DNA of 12,483 bases, from positions 1-12,483 of the forward strand of contig DATDYB010000033.1 in assembly GCA_036517115.1 (NCBI GenBank), in the 5' to 3' direction. A program made the position numbers and the translations under genes. The notes under the pieces were generated by a model, which saw only the letters and a list, made by a program, of their open reading frames with translations, made no database searches and was not told the origin of the DNA. The stretch is from DATDYB01 sp036517115 (lineage in GTDB: Bacteria; Patescibacteriota; Minisyncoccia; Phycocordibacterales; PALSA-1337). Positions 5,040 through 11,459 of this stretch are shown piece by piece (the first letter of the stretch is position 1; each line of letters begins with the position of its first letter).

Positions 5040-6602
5040 ATGAAAACCATAACCAAAAAATCATCCCAGCAAAAGGAAAAGAATACCCTTAGTCATATCG
5101 GCGAGCTTATCGCCCGTCTCCGCGAAGATCGTCAGATCACCCAGTCCGAGCTTGCAGAGAAGATCGGCACGACCCAGAGCGTCATCGCTCGTATCGAAAA
5201 GGGTGAGCAAAACCTTTCGACTGAGACACTTGCCAAGCTTTCAAAGGCGCTTAACCGCGAAATCGTCTCCATCACCAAGCCGGGTACGGTGAACTTTAAA
5301 ATTGAAGGTGGCCTCAAGCTTTCAGGAACCATAAAAGTTCGCACCTCGAAAAACGGCGCGCTCGGAGTAATGTGCGCATCGCTCTTGAATAAGGGCACCA
5401 CTACCATCCGAAATGCCCCGCGCATCGAGGAGGTGTTCCGTATTATGGAAGTGTTGGAGTCCATTGGCGTCAAAGTAGAGTGGCAAGAAAGTGATCTGGT
5501 CATCACTCCTCCAAAGCATTTCAATCTCGTAAATATTGCCGACGAGTCGGGCGCGGGCACTCGCACTCGCTCATGTATCATGCTGATCGGGTCACTCATC
5601 CATGCATCCCGTGATTTTAAAATTACCCAGCCTGGCGGATGCCGGCTGGGAGAGCGTACGGTTAAACCATATTTTTATGCTCTCGAGCAGCTCGGTGTCG
5701 ATATTGAGACGAGTTCCAAACACTACCGCGTCTCTCATAAGGGTTTGAAAAAAAACCAAGAGATTATTATGGACGAGGCTGGCGACACGGTCACGGAAAC
5801 CATTCTCATGGCTGCGGCTTTAATCCCCGGCATCACCACCGTCAAGTTCGCTTCCGCGAACTACCAAGTACAAGATGTGTGCTTCTATCTAGAACTTCTA
5901 GGGGTGAAAGTTGAAGGCATCGGCACTTCGACCTTGGTGATCCACGGCATCCAGAATGATATTAAAAAAGATATTGTTTATTCTCTCTCCGAAGATCCGA
6001 TCGAAGCGATGTCACTTATTGCTGCGGCAATCGTTACTAAATCATCGATCACTATTGAGCGTTGCTCAATCGACTTTCTCGCCCTCGAGCTTTTAAAACT
6101 TAAAAATATGGGTTTCAAGTATGAGATCCTGAAAAGGTATAAGGCAGAAAACGGAAGAACGAACCTTGTGGACATAAAAACTTTCCCTTCCTCACTGAAG
6201 GCCCTCGGAGCGAAAATCCACGCACAACCCTACCCCGGCATCAATATGGACAACCTTCCGTTTTTTGCGGTCATCGCCACTCAGGTGGAAGGAGAGACGA
6301 TGATCCACGACTGGGTCTATGAAGAGCGAGCGATCTATTACAAAGAGTTGGACAAGCTTCGTGCCGAGACGCTTCTTGTTGATCCGCATCGTTTTTATGT
6401 GAAGGGTCCGACAAAGCTCAAGGCAGCGGAGGTGGTGTGCCCTCCGGCTCTTCGACCGTCGGTCATTATCCTTATCGGTATGCTCGCGGCGGAGGGTACG
6501 TCCATCCTCCGCAATGTCTACAATATCAACCGCGGCTACGAGGACTTGGCAGAGCGACTGAACAAGCTCGGCGCCCACATCGAGACATTCCGAGATTTGT
6601 AA
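5040..6602 (+). CDS. murA: UDP-GlcNAc 1-carboxyvinyltransferase fused to an N-terminal XRE-type HTH
   Basis: The 520-residue protein has two parts. Residues about 18-78 form a Cro/C1-type helix-turn-helix (IGELIARLREDRQITQSELA, then GTTQSVIARIEKGEQNLSTE). Residues about 86-520 are MurA, which transfers enolpyruvate from PEP to UDP-GlcNAc, the first committed step of peptidoglycan synthesis. Active-site matches are SKN (Lys104, Asn105), the Arg in TRSCIM (about 177), the catalytic loop PGGCRLGER with Cys201 and Arg206, the Asp in INMDN, and LRPSVIILIGMLAAEG near the C-terminus. The family is normally about 420 residues without a DNA-binding domain. The ATG at 5040 is chosen because upstream in-frame codons overlap the dyad operator and promoter. 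The operator suggests autoregulation. It diverges from mreB. Confidence 0.93.
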   Translation: MKTITKKSSQQKEKNTLSHIGELIARLREDRQITQSELAEKIGTTQSVIARIEKGEQNLSTETLAKLSKALNREIVSITKPGTVNFKIEGGLKLSGTIKVRTSKNGALGVMCASLLNKGTTTIRNAPRIEEVFRIMEVLESIGVKVEWQESDLVITPPKHFNLVNIADESGAGTRTRSCIMLIGSLIHASRDFKITQPGGCRLGERTVKPYFYALEQLGVDIETSSKHYRVSHKGLKKNQEIIMDEAGDTVTETILMAAALIPGITTVKFASANYQVQDVCFYLELLGVKVEGIGTSTLVIHGIQNDIKKDIVYSLSEDPIEAMSLIAAAIVTKSSITIERCSIDFLALELLKLKNMGFKYEILKRYKAENGRTNLVDIKTFPSSLKALGAKIHAQPYPGINMDNLPFFAVIATQVEGETMIHDWVYEERAIYYKELDKLRAETLLVDPHRFYVKGPTKLKAAEVVCPPALRPSVIILIGMLAAEGTSILRNVYNINRGYEDLAERLNKLGAHIETFRDL

Positions 6603-6665
6603 TTTCATCCTTGATGCGGAAACGCAATTAGGAGAAAATGCAAAATTTCGTAGCACTTAGATTAT

Positions 6666-6701
6666 TAAAAAGGCCGTCAGCGCGCATGCGCGCTGACGGC
6701 C
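6666..6701 (-). terminator. Intrinsic terminator of the 109-residue gene
   Basis: Positions 6672-6701 are a perfect 30-bp palindrome (GGCCGTCAGCGCGCA and its complement). On the - strand it is followed by TTTTTAATAAT, a good Rho-independent terminator 6 nt after the stop of the gene at 6707-7036. On the + strand no T-run follows, so murA gains no standard terminator from it. Confidence 0.85.
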
Positions 6702-6706
6702 GACAG

Positions 6707-7036
6707 TTAATAGATGACCTTTACGGTTCCTGCTCCTCTGCGTCGAAGCATCGCCCGTAGTTTTACAGCAACTGCTTTGGTGACTTCCTTATTATTCCTC
6801 GGCTTGAGATAGACTTTGATGTCTCCCTTTCGAAGTCCGATTTTAAAGGTGAATTCCTTGCGATCGCCCGCGATCACGAAGGAGTCCTCCTTTTCTTCCG
6901 TCCGCGCTCCATCTGCTTGCGCCAGGACTCCGACGATACATTTTTGTATCACTTCAACGTGTCTTTCCACCTTTTGTCTCGTAAGATATTCATCAGCCGA
7001 AGTAATTAATTTAAAAGGAACATTTTTTATTTTCAA
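6707..7036 (-). CDS. Unknown basic protein (109 aa)
   Basis: A TTG at 7036 is the first possible start after an in-frame TGA directly upstream; there is no internal ATG near the N-terminus, so TTG initiation or a slightly different start is likely. The 109-residue product is rich in Lys and Arg, especially toward the C-terminus (KLRAMLRRRGAGTVKVIY). It has an amphipathic helix near residues 12-35, then an alternating stretch (EFTFKIGLRKGDIKVYLKP) that looks like beta strands. This could be a small alpha/beta nucleic-acid-binding fold, but I recognise no family. It follows the 65-residue gene on the same strand and has a strong terminator. The coherent frame and terminator support it as a real gene. 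Confidence 0.65.
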   Translation of the reverse strand: MKIKNVPFKLITSADEYLTRQKVERHVEVIQKCIVGVLAQADGARTEEKEDSFVIAGDRKEFTFKIGLRKGDIKVYLKPRNNKEVTKAVAVKLRAMLRRRGAGTVKVIY

Positions 7037-7049
7037 CTTTCATAAGAGA

Positions 7050-7071
7050 ACCCGCCAGTGTAATGGCGGGT
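7050..7071 (-). terminator. Hairpin between the two small genes, weak terminator or attenuator
   Basis: The stem ACCCGCCA - 6-nt loop - TGGCGGGT is followed on the - strand by TTCTCTTATG, only a weak T-run. It lies 16 nt after the stop of the 65-residue gene and 13 nt before the TTG start of the 109-residue gene, so it could reduce read-through between them. Confidence 0.6.
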
Positions 7072-7087
7072 CCGGTTTCGGTGATTG

Positions 7088-7285
7088 CTAATTTCGCCCA
7101 AAGGGTCTCATCGAAGCCTCGAGCTCTTTCATCATGGCAGGGACATCGCGTCCCGCCTGATTCCAGATCTTGAGACTCTCCGCGACATTCTTCCGGAGAA
7201 ACTCCCGTCCACCGTCGTTTTTTTGATGATGTTTCCGCCAAAGCTTTGCAATGGCGCCAATAATTGAGTTGAACATAATTTTCAT
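7088..7285 (-). CDS. Unknown small helical protein (65 aa)
   Basis: The ATG at 7285 lies 8 nt after a consensus TATAAT with a TTGACA at 18-nt spacing, so expression is probable and the leader is nearly absent. The 65-residue product is basic at its N-terminal half (KLWRKHHQKN) and helical overall, with a hydrophobic start (MKIMFNSIIGAIAKLW) that could form a short membrane-associated helix. I recognise no family. It heads a pair with the 109-residue gene and is transcribed away from the 276-residue gene at 7472. Confidence rests mainly on the promoter and the clean frame. Confidence 0.6.
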   Translation of the reverse strand: MKIMFNSIIGAIAKLWRKHHQKNDGGREFLRKNVAESLKIWNQAGRDVPAMMKELEASMRPFGRN

Positions 7286-7293
7286 CTGTATAC

Positions 7294-7323
7294 ATTATAG
7301 CATAATGATACCCAGATTGTCAA
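7294..7323 (-). promoter_or_regulatory. Strong promoter of the 65-residue gene
   Basis: On the - strand there is TTGACA (7323-7318), an 18-nt spacer and TATAAT (7299-7294). Both hexamers are consensus. The expected start of transcription is 0-2 nt from the ATG. Confidence 0.85.
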
Positions 7324-7385
7324 GCGTAGTCGGTGACTACACAGACGCCCTTAAATATGGCTCTGTAAAGCCACCGGTGGGGTAC

Positions 7386-7413
7386 TTGTACTTTTAAATA
7401 ATTGTGGTATTAT
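7386..7413 (+). promoter_or_regulatory. Promoter of the 276-residue gene
   Basis: TTGTAC (7386-7391), a 16-nt spacer and TATTAT (7408-7413) give a leader of about 50 nt ending in AAAGGA (7461-7466). An imperfect hairpin (CGGTG ... CACCG enclosing ACAG/CTGT and GCC/GGC, about 7332-7370) lies just upstream, between this promoter and the divergent one. Confidence 0.65.
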
Positions 7414-7471
7414 ACAACAAGAGGCGAACTCCAAGCTCCCAACAATACAACAATCAAAACAAAGGAAAACC

Positions 7472-8302
7472 ATGTGCGTTTCAGCACGACCCGCAGAGTT
7501 TAAAGGAACCACGCTCTATGCATCATTCGAACAACACCCCAAGCTAGGGCAGATTGCGGTCAATGGATATCAAAACACGGCACGTAATCTCGACCGAGGT
7601 CCCAATGCCATGCTGCTTCACTTTCCCTCAAGGGAACTTGTGGGCAAGAGTAATCTCGTCAATACCGAGAGTGCTCCTCGAATACTGGAGGATATGAGAG
7701 AGGCTCTCACTCCACGTAGCAGAGGAATAATGCTCAGTAGCCCCAAACGTTCCTCCGGTGGCATGGCTGAAGTGTTTGATCACGATATTTACACCATCGT
7801 GAGTACCCACGCTCCGCATTTGATCCCGTATGCACTCAAAATGGTTCCTGGGCACAAACGGCCTACGATATCAAGTGAGCTTCTCGGCTTCTACGAAGAG
7901 CTCTTCCCGGACTGGGCCTTCCTTCTGTGTTGTTTCGACAATCGTGAGGCGCAAAAGGCAAACCCGTTGTTGTGGTGGTACAGAACCGATGAAGAACGCC
8001 TGTTCCTTCCCGCCATAGACAGTCACACCGGCTACGCGCCGAAGAAGGAAAGCGTTGATGTCGATCATTGGGTCATCTTCGGCACGGATCTTCCACAAGG
8101 TGTGCGCGTGGGCTATCGTGATCGGATATCACCTGAACTCGAAGCGTTTCTTCCGGAACGAGTGATCGGCCGGCGATTTAACGCGATGCTTTCGAACGGA
8201 GATTTCGTAATTGAAAATGTTCTCCAGGCGACGGATACACGCAGCATCAGCCGTCAGACTATCGAGGATTACGAGTCATTACGAGTCGGCGCTCTCAAGT
8301 AA
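7472..8302 (+). CDS. Unknown conserved-looking protein starting Met-Cys (276 aa)
   Basis: The ATG at 7472 follows AAAGGA at a 5-nt spacing and has its own promoter and terminator, so it is a single-gene unit. The product begins MCVSARPAEF and contains striking segments: GYQNTARNLDRGPNAMLLHF (residues about 32-51), FPDWAFLLCCFDNREA (about 145-160), LLWWYRTD, DSHTGYAP and DHWVIFGTD. No signal peptide or membrane span is seen. I do not recognise a named family. Methionine aminopeptidase normally removes Met before Cys, which would leave an N-terminal Cys, as in Ntn-type amidohydrolases; this is only a hypothesis. A full leader with Shine-Dalgarno, unlike its housekeeping neighbours, may hint at separate ancestry. 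Confidence 0.85.
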   Translation: MCVSARPAEFKGTTLYASFEQHPKLGQIAVNGYQNTARNLDRGPNAMLLHFPSRELVGKSNLVNTESAPRILEDMREALTPRSRGIMLSSPKRSSGGMAEVFDHDIYTIVSTHAPHLIPYALKMVPGHKRPTISSELLGFYEELFPDWAFLLCCFDNREAQKANPLLWWYRTDEERLFLPAIDSHTGYAPKKESVDVDHWVIFGTDLPQGVRVGYRDRISPELEAFLPERVIGRRFNAMLSNGDFVIENVLQATDTRSISRQTIEDYESLRVGALK

Positions 8303-8317
8303 CGTCTAGCGCCGGGC

Positions 8318-8347
8318 GAGCTTCTGAAAATTCAGAAGCTCTTTTTA
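8318..8347 (+). terminator. Intrinsic terminator of the 276-residue gene
   Basis: GAGCTTCTGAA (8318-8328) pairs with TTCAGAAGCTC (8331-8341), followed by TTTTTATATT. This is a Rho-independent terminator 16 nt after the stop. Confidence 0.9.
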
Positions 8348-8391
8348 TATTAAAAAACCACAGATGCTGAGGGACACGTCTCATCTATTTA

Positions 8392-8405
8392 GGTTTTGCA
8401 AAACC
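8392..8405. promoter_or_regulatory. 14-bp palindrome upstream of priA
   Basis: GGTTTTGCAAAACC is a perfect palindrome about 67 nt before the priA ATG. It could be a regulator site; no regulator is suggested by the context. The rest of 8347-8471 is AT-rich with no gene. Confidence 0.35.
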
Positions 8406-8471
8406 ACATAATAGTAGCTAGAAAGCAAATTGATTGAGTTTACCGTCAATTTTTGCGAAGATAGTAGCACT

Positions 8472-10367
8472 ATGTACGTCATTACTGTCATTCCTATTTC
8501 TAAAGGTATCGGTCGGGAAACGCTCTCGTACTTTACGATGAAGGACGTCAGCCCCGGAGCGCTCGTAGAAGTGCCGCTTCGGAAGAAAATTATTCCCGCC
8601 CTTGTCGTGGCTAGGCAGAGTGCTGCCGATATCAAATCAGATATTAAAAATGCGTCGTTTGAAATCAAGAAAGTTGAATCGGTAAAAGTCCGGGATCTTG
8701 TCATCCCTGAGTTTATCCTCGCCGCGGAGGAAACCGCACGATACTTTGCATGCTCCACCGGCAGCGTTCTCGAAACGCTGCTTCCTAAGGCAATTCTTCA
8801 GGGCAACCAAAAATGGATCTCTATTTCCAAAGAGCCGTTCAAGAAGATCAACCATGAGAAATACGCGGTGCAAGGAGACGATGAAGAGCGTTTTGGAAAT
8901 TACCGAAGTAGGATTCGAGAGGATTTTGCACGGAAAGGATCGGTATATGTTGTCGTACCTACTATCGAGGATGCTACACGATCTTTCAATCTGCTTCGCA
9001 AAGGTATCGAAGACTATGCCTATATAGTGACCGGTGCGCTCAGTAAAAAAGAGTTGGTAGCAGTCTGGGAAAAAATTCATAAGGAAAAACATTCGGTGCT
9101 CGTGGTGGGCACGAGCCAGTGTCTCGCCATTCCCCGAAGCGACATTCATTCGATTATTGTTGAGCACGAACACTCAAGGAGCTTTAGACTGTCGCGTCGC
9201 CCGCATATTGATTTTAGGACCTTTGCGGAAATTTTTGCCGGACACATCGGTGCTAAATATATTGTGGGTGACATTTTGCTGCGTACCGAGACACTCTGGC
9301 GAGAAACAGAAGGAGAGCTTATCGAATCAAACCCTTTTAAATTCCGCTCCCTCTCTACGGCAGAGCAGTCCCTTGTCGATATGCGAACCTACCGAAAAGG
9401 CACGGCAGCGGGGTTTAAGATCTTGAGCGATGAGGCAGAGCTCCTCATCCGGACGAGTAAAGAAGAGAGTGAACACTTGTTTATTCTCACTACTCGTCGT
9501 GGTATCGCCCCGACCACGCTCTGCGGCGATTGTCAGAACATTGTTACCTGCACTCACTGTAGCGCTCCTGTGGTTCTGCACCGGAATAAGGTGGAGGAGA
9601 GCAGGAGTTTCTTCCTTTGTCACCGTTGTGGGGAGCGGCGAAGCACGGAAGAAGTTTGCAAAATCTGCGGCAGCTGGAACTTGGCCACCGTCGGTATCGG
9701 CATCGACCTCGTGGAGCAGAAAATCAAGGATCGATTCCCTGATGTAAAAATTTTCAGAATTGACGCTGACACCACCAGCACGGAAAAAAAACTAACCGAT
9801 ACCATAGCGAGCTTCTATGCTTCTCCCGGCAGTATTCTTCTGGGTACAGAAATGGCACTCTCCTATCTTCATGAAAAAATCCAAAACTCATTGATTGTCT
9901 CCATTGATTCCCTTTTTTCGATTCCCGACTTCCGAATCCATGAGAAAATTTTGTATACCATCATCAAAATCCGTGCACTAACTTCGAAAAATTTCATTCT
10001 CCAGACGCGCAACCCGGAAGAAAAAATTCTTGAGTACGCCCTTAAAGGCAATCTGATTGATTTTTATCGTGATGAGGTGGCACTTCGGAAACAATTTAAC
10101 TACCCTCCATTTGTGATACTCATTAAAATTACGCTTGAGGGAAAGCGGGAGGAAATCGTCAAAGACATGGATGTTATACAAGATCAGCTTGAGCCATACA
10201 GACTCGACATTTTTCCAGCCTTTACGCAGACGGTGCGAGGTAACTATGTACTGCATGCGCTCATGCGGATCGAGCGATCCGTTTGGGTTGATGAGGTGTT
10301 GCTTGGCAAACTGCGCTCATTACCTCAACACGTGTCCATTAAAGTCGACCCGGAGAGTCTATTGTAG
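8472..10367 (+). CDS. priA: PriA-like primosomal protein N' with eroded helicase motifs
   Basis: The 631-residue protein keeps the PriA plan: an N-terminal 3'-end-binding domain (MYVITVIPISKGI...), a helicase-like core, a zinc domain inserted in it and a C-terminal domain. PriA restarts collapsed replication forks. All eight zinc cysteines are present (351, 354, 360, 363, 383, 386, 396, 399), as are IPDFRIHE and NYPPF. The ATPase signatures are gone: where GVTGSGKT belongs (about 145-153) the sequence is GDDEERFGN; DEEH reads EHEH (231-234); GSATPSLES reads VGDILLRTE; and QVAGRAGR is replaced near 486-496 by TIIKIRALTSK. It therefore probably binds DNA and partners without ATP-driven unwinding. 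The ATG at 8472 is preferred to an upstream TTG at 8430; a GATAGT sits 6 nt before it. Confidence 0.9.
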   Translation: MYVITVIPISKGIGRETLSYFTMKDVSPGALVEVPLRKKIIPALVVARQSAADIKSDIKNASFEIKKVESVKVRDLVIPEFILAAEETARYFACSTGSVLETLLPKAILQGNQKWISISKEPFKKINHEKYAVQGDDEERFGNYRSRIREDFARKGSVYVVVPTIEDATRSFNLLRKGIEDYAYIVTGALSKKELVAVWEKIHKEKHSVLVVGTSQCLAIPRSDIHSIIVEHEHSRSFRLSRRPHIDFRTFAEIFAGHIGAKYIVGDILLRTETLWRETEGELIESNPFKFRSLSTAEQSLVDMRTYRKGTAAGFKILSDEAELLIRTSKEESEHLFILTTRRGIAPTTLCGDCQNIVTCTHCSAPVVLHRNKVEESRSFFLCHRCGERRSTEEVCKICGSWNLATVGIGIDLVEQKIKDRFPDVKIFRIDADTTSTEKKLTDTIASFYASPGSILLGTEMALSYLHEKIQNSLIVSIDSLFSIPDFRIHEKILYTIIKIRALTSKNFILQTRNPEEKILEYALKGNLIDFYRDEVALRKQFNYPPFVILIKITLEGKREEIVKDMDVIQDQLEPYRLDIFPAFTQTVRGNYVLHALMRIERSVWVDEVLLGKLRSLPQHVSIKVDPESLL

Positions 10368-10403
10368 GAAAGTTTGTAAGGTTATAAAGTTCATAAGGTA
10401 AGG
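10368..10403. repeat. AAGGTTATAAAGTT-type short repeat patch after priA
   Basis: Directly after the priA stop the sequence consists of degenerate reiterations (AAAGTTTGTAAGGTTATAAA, then AGTTCATAAGGTAAGG). It resembles in style, but not in unit, the patches near rseP, frr and fmt. Confidence 0.55.
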
Positions 10404-10409
10404 AGATTG

Positions 10410-10439
10410 AAAAAGAAAATCGCTCCGTGCTAGAGCGAT
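10410..10439 (-). terminator. Intrinsic terminator of the 99-residue gene
   Basis: On the - strand ATCGCTC - 7-nt loop - GAGCGAT (10439-10419) is followed by TTTCTTTTT. It lies 6 nt after the stop at 10446. Confidence 0.85.
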
Positions 10440-10445
10440 GGTGTG

Positions 10446-10745
10446 TTACTGTTTGGCAATTCTCGCGGGCTGTATTTCAAGAGAGTTTATTTTCTCGAGA
10501 ATCTGCCCAATGCTGATACTCCGACGGGTGAGTTCTTGTTTGTACCCACACTCCTTGTGATGGCACAAAACATGTCCTCCGAGGACCACCCTCTCGTTTT
10601 CAATCGAGGCTTTCGTCATCTTCGCGGCCCACCGTGTGCATTTTTCACACGCCCGCAGTATTTGAAGTGTTGGCGGCTCGATGCGAGCATACACATTTTC
10701 CGTTTCAAACGATAACGTTCTGGCAAAGATAGGGGCTTCATTCAT
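10446..10745 (-). CDS. Unknown zinc-ribbon-like protein (99 aa)
   Basis: The 99-residue product has a CEKC pair (Cys33, Cys36) and a second cluster CHHKEC (Cys61, His62, His63, Cys66). The spacing fits a treble-clef or zinc-ribbon site with about 24 residues between the knuckles. The C-terminal third (RRSISIGQILEKINSLEIQ) looks like an amphipathic helix. No signal peptide or membrane segment is seen. I recognise no family; nucleic-acid or protein binding is the usual role of such ribbons but is not shown here. The gene has its own promoter (TTGACT, 17 nt, TAGGAT) and a clear terminator, and it diverges from def. The short gap to the def promoter may couple their regulation. Confidence 0.75.
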   Translation of the reverse strand: MNEAPIFARTLSFETENVYARIEPPTLQILRACEKCTRWAAKMTKASIENERVVLGGHVLCHHKECGYKQELTRRSISIGQILEKINSLEIQPARIAKQ

Positions 10746-10760
10746 ATATATCTGATCGGC

Positions 10761-10789
10761 ATCCTACCACCTTTATTATATAAAGTCAA
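10761..10789 (-). promoter_or_regulatory. Promoter of the 99-residue gene
   Basis: On the - strand there is TTGACT (10789-10784), a 17-nt spacer and TAGGAT (10766-10761), giving a leader of roughly 8-10 nt. Confidence 0.6.
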
Positions 10790-10802
10790 TAGTACGCCAC
10801 AC

Positions 10803-10831
10803 TTGGTGTTTTATGGCAAATTCCCTATAAT
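10803..10831 (+). promoter_or_regulatory. Promoter of def with leaderless start
   Basis: TTGGTG (10803-10808), a 17-nt spacer and TATAAT (10826-10831). The ATG at 10839 lies 7 nt after the -10 box, where transcription should begin. Confidence 0.7.
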
Positions 10832-10838
10832 GCATCAT

Positions 10839-11348
10839 ATGGTCAACATTCTTCAGAAGGACGATCCAATACTCCGACACAAGGCTGTGGAAGTGCCAGT
10901 CGCGGATATTTCATCTGCAAAAATACGCGCAATCATCGCAGATATGAAAAAAGCTCTCGCTGGAGAGAAAGACGGTGTCGCTATCGCTGCGCCGCAAATC
11001 GGAGTGCCTCTGAGGATTTTTGTGGTGTCAGGGCTTTTACTTAAAGACATGAATCTCGACAAGAATGCTACCGGAGAAGACCAGGTTTTTATTAATCCTG
11101 TTATCGTAAAACTTTCGCGGACGAAAGAAGAGATGGAAGAGGGCTGCCTCTCGGTGCGGTACTTATATGGCACTATCAAACGTGCCACTAAGGCCATCGT
11201 TCGTGCGCACGATGAGACGGGGAAGATTTTTGAGCGGGGTGGCAGTGGCCTTCTCGCTCAGATTTTCCAACACGAGACAGACCATCTCGAGGGTAAGCTT
11301 TTTATTGACTTCGCGAAGAATGTTCATGAGATGGAGCCAGAAGTCTAA
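10839..11348 (+). CDS. def: Peptide deformylase
   Basis: The 169-residue metalloenzyme removes the formyl group from the N-terminal Met of new proteins. All three family motifs are present: GVAIAAPQIG (motif 1, normally GxGLAAPQ), EGCLS (motif 2, with the metal-binding Cys) and QHETDHLEGKLF (motif 3, HExxH). Upstream in-frame TTG (10803) and ATG (10830) codons are rejected because they lie in the promoter; the TATAAT at 10826-10831 overlaps the ATG at 10830. The start at 10839 gives MVNILQKDDPILRHKAVEV, a normal PDF N-terminus. fmt follows 111 nt downstream with its own promoter; Fmt adds the formyl group that this enzyme removes. No anomaly is seen in the active site. Confidence 0.96.
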   Translation: MVNILQKDDPILRHKAVEVPVADISSAKIRAIIADMKKALAGEKDGVAIAAPQIGVPLRIFVVSGLLLKDMNLDKNATGEDQVFINPVIVKLSRTKEEMEEGCLSVRYLYGTIKRATKAIVRAHDETGKIFERGGSGLLAQIFQHETDHLEGKLFIDFAKNVHEMEPEV

Positions 11349-11350
11349 GA

Positions 11351-11431
11351 TACCAATATGCGAATTTTTGCAAATATACGAATGGCTACGAATCCCGAAG
11401 GTTCACATTTGTAGCCATTCGTAGATTGGTA
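11351..11431. repeat. Inverted repeat in the def-fmt spacer
   Basis: TACGAATGGCTAC (11377-11389) pairs perfectly with 11411-11423, and an outer TACCAAT (11351-11357) pairs with ATTGGTA (11425-11431). The left part also carries three CGAAT repeats. No T-run follows, so it is a poor terminator. Its right edge overlaps the fmt -35 box. Confidence 0.7.
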
Positions 11432-11453
11432 CCCATTAGTAAATTAGTATACT
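11426..11453 (+). promoter_or_regulatory. Promoter of fmt with leaderless start
   Basis: TTGGTA (11426-11431), a 16-nt spacer and TATACT (11448-11453), then exactly 6 nt to the ATG at 11460. The spacer is made of TTAGTA-like repeats (11436-11459). Confidence 0.6.
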
Positions 11454-11459
11454 AGTATT

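Noticed and set aside
5132..5599. Antisense 155-codon frame within murA
   Set aside because: It is a shadow of the well-supported HTH-MurA frame, with no start signals and no family resemblance.
6638..6760. 40-codon ORF after murA with a GGAG before its ATG
   Set aside because: It crosses the perfect terminator palindrome and runs antisense into the end of the 109-aa gene. The RBS is too close to the ATG and there is no recognisable product.
8637..9173. Antisense 178-codon frame within priA
   Set aside because: It is a shadow of priA, whose domains and zinc cysteines are clear on the + strand.
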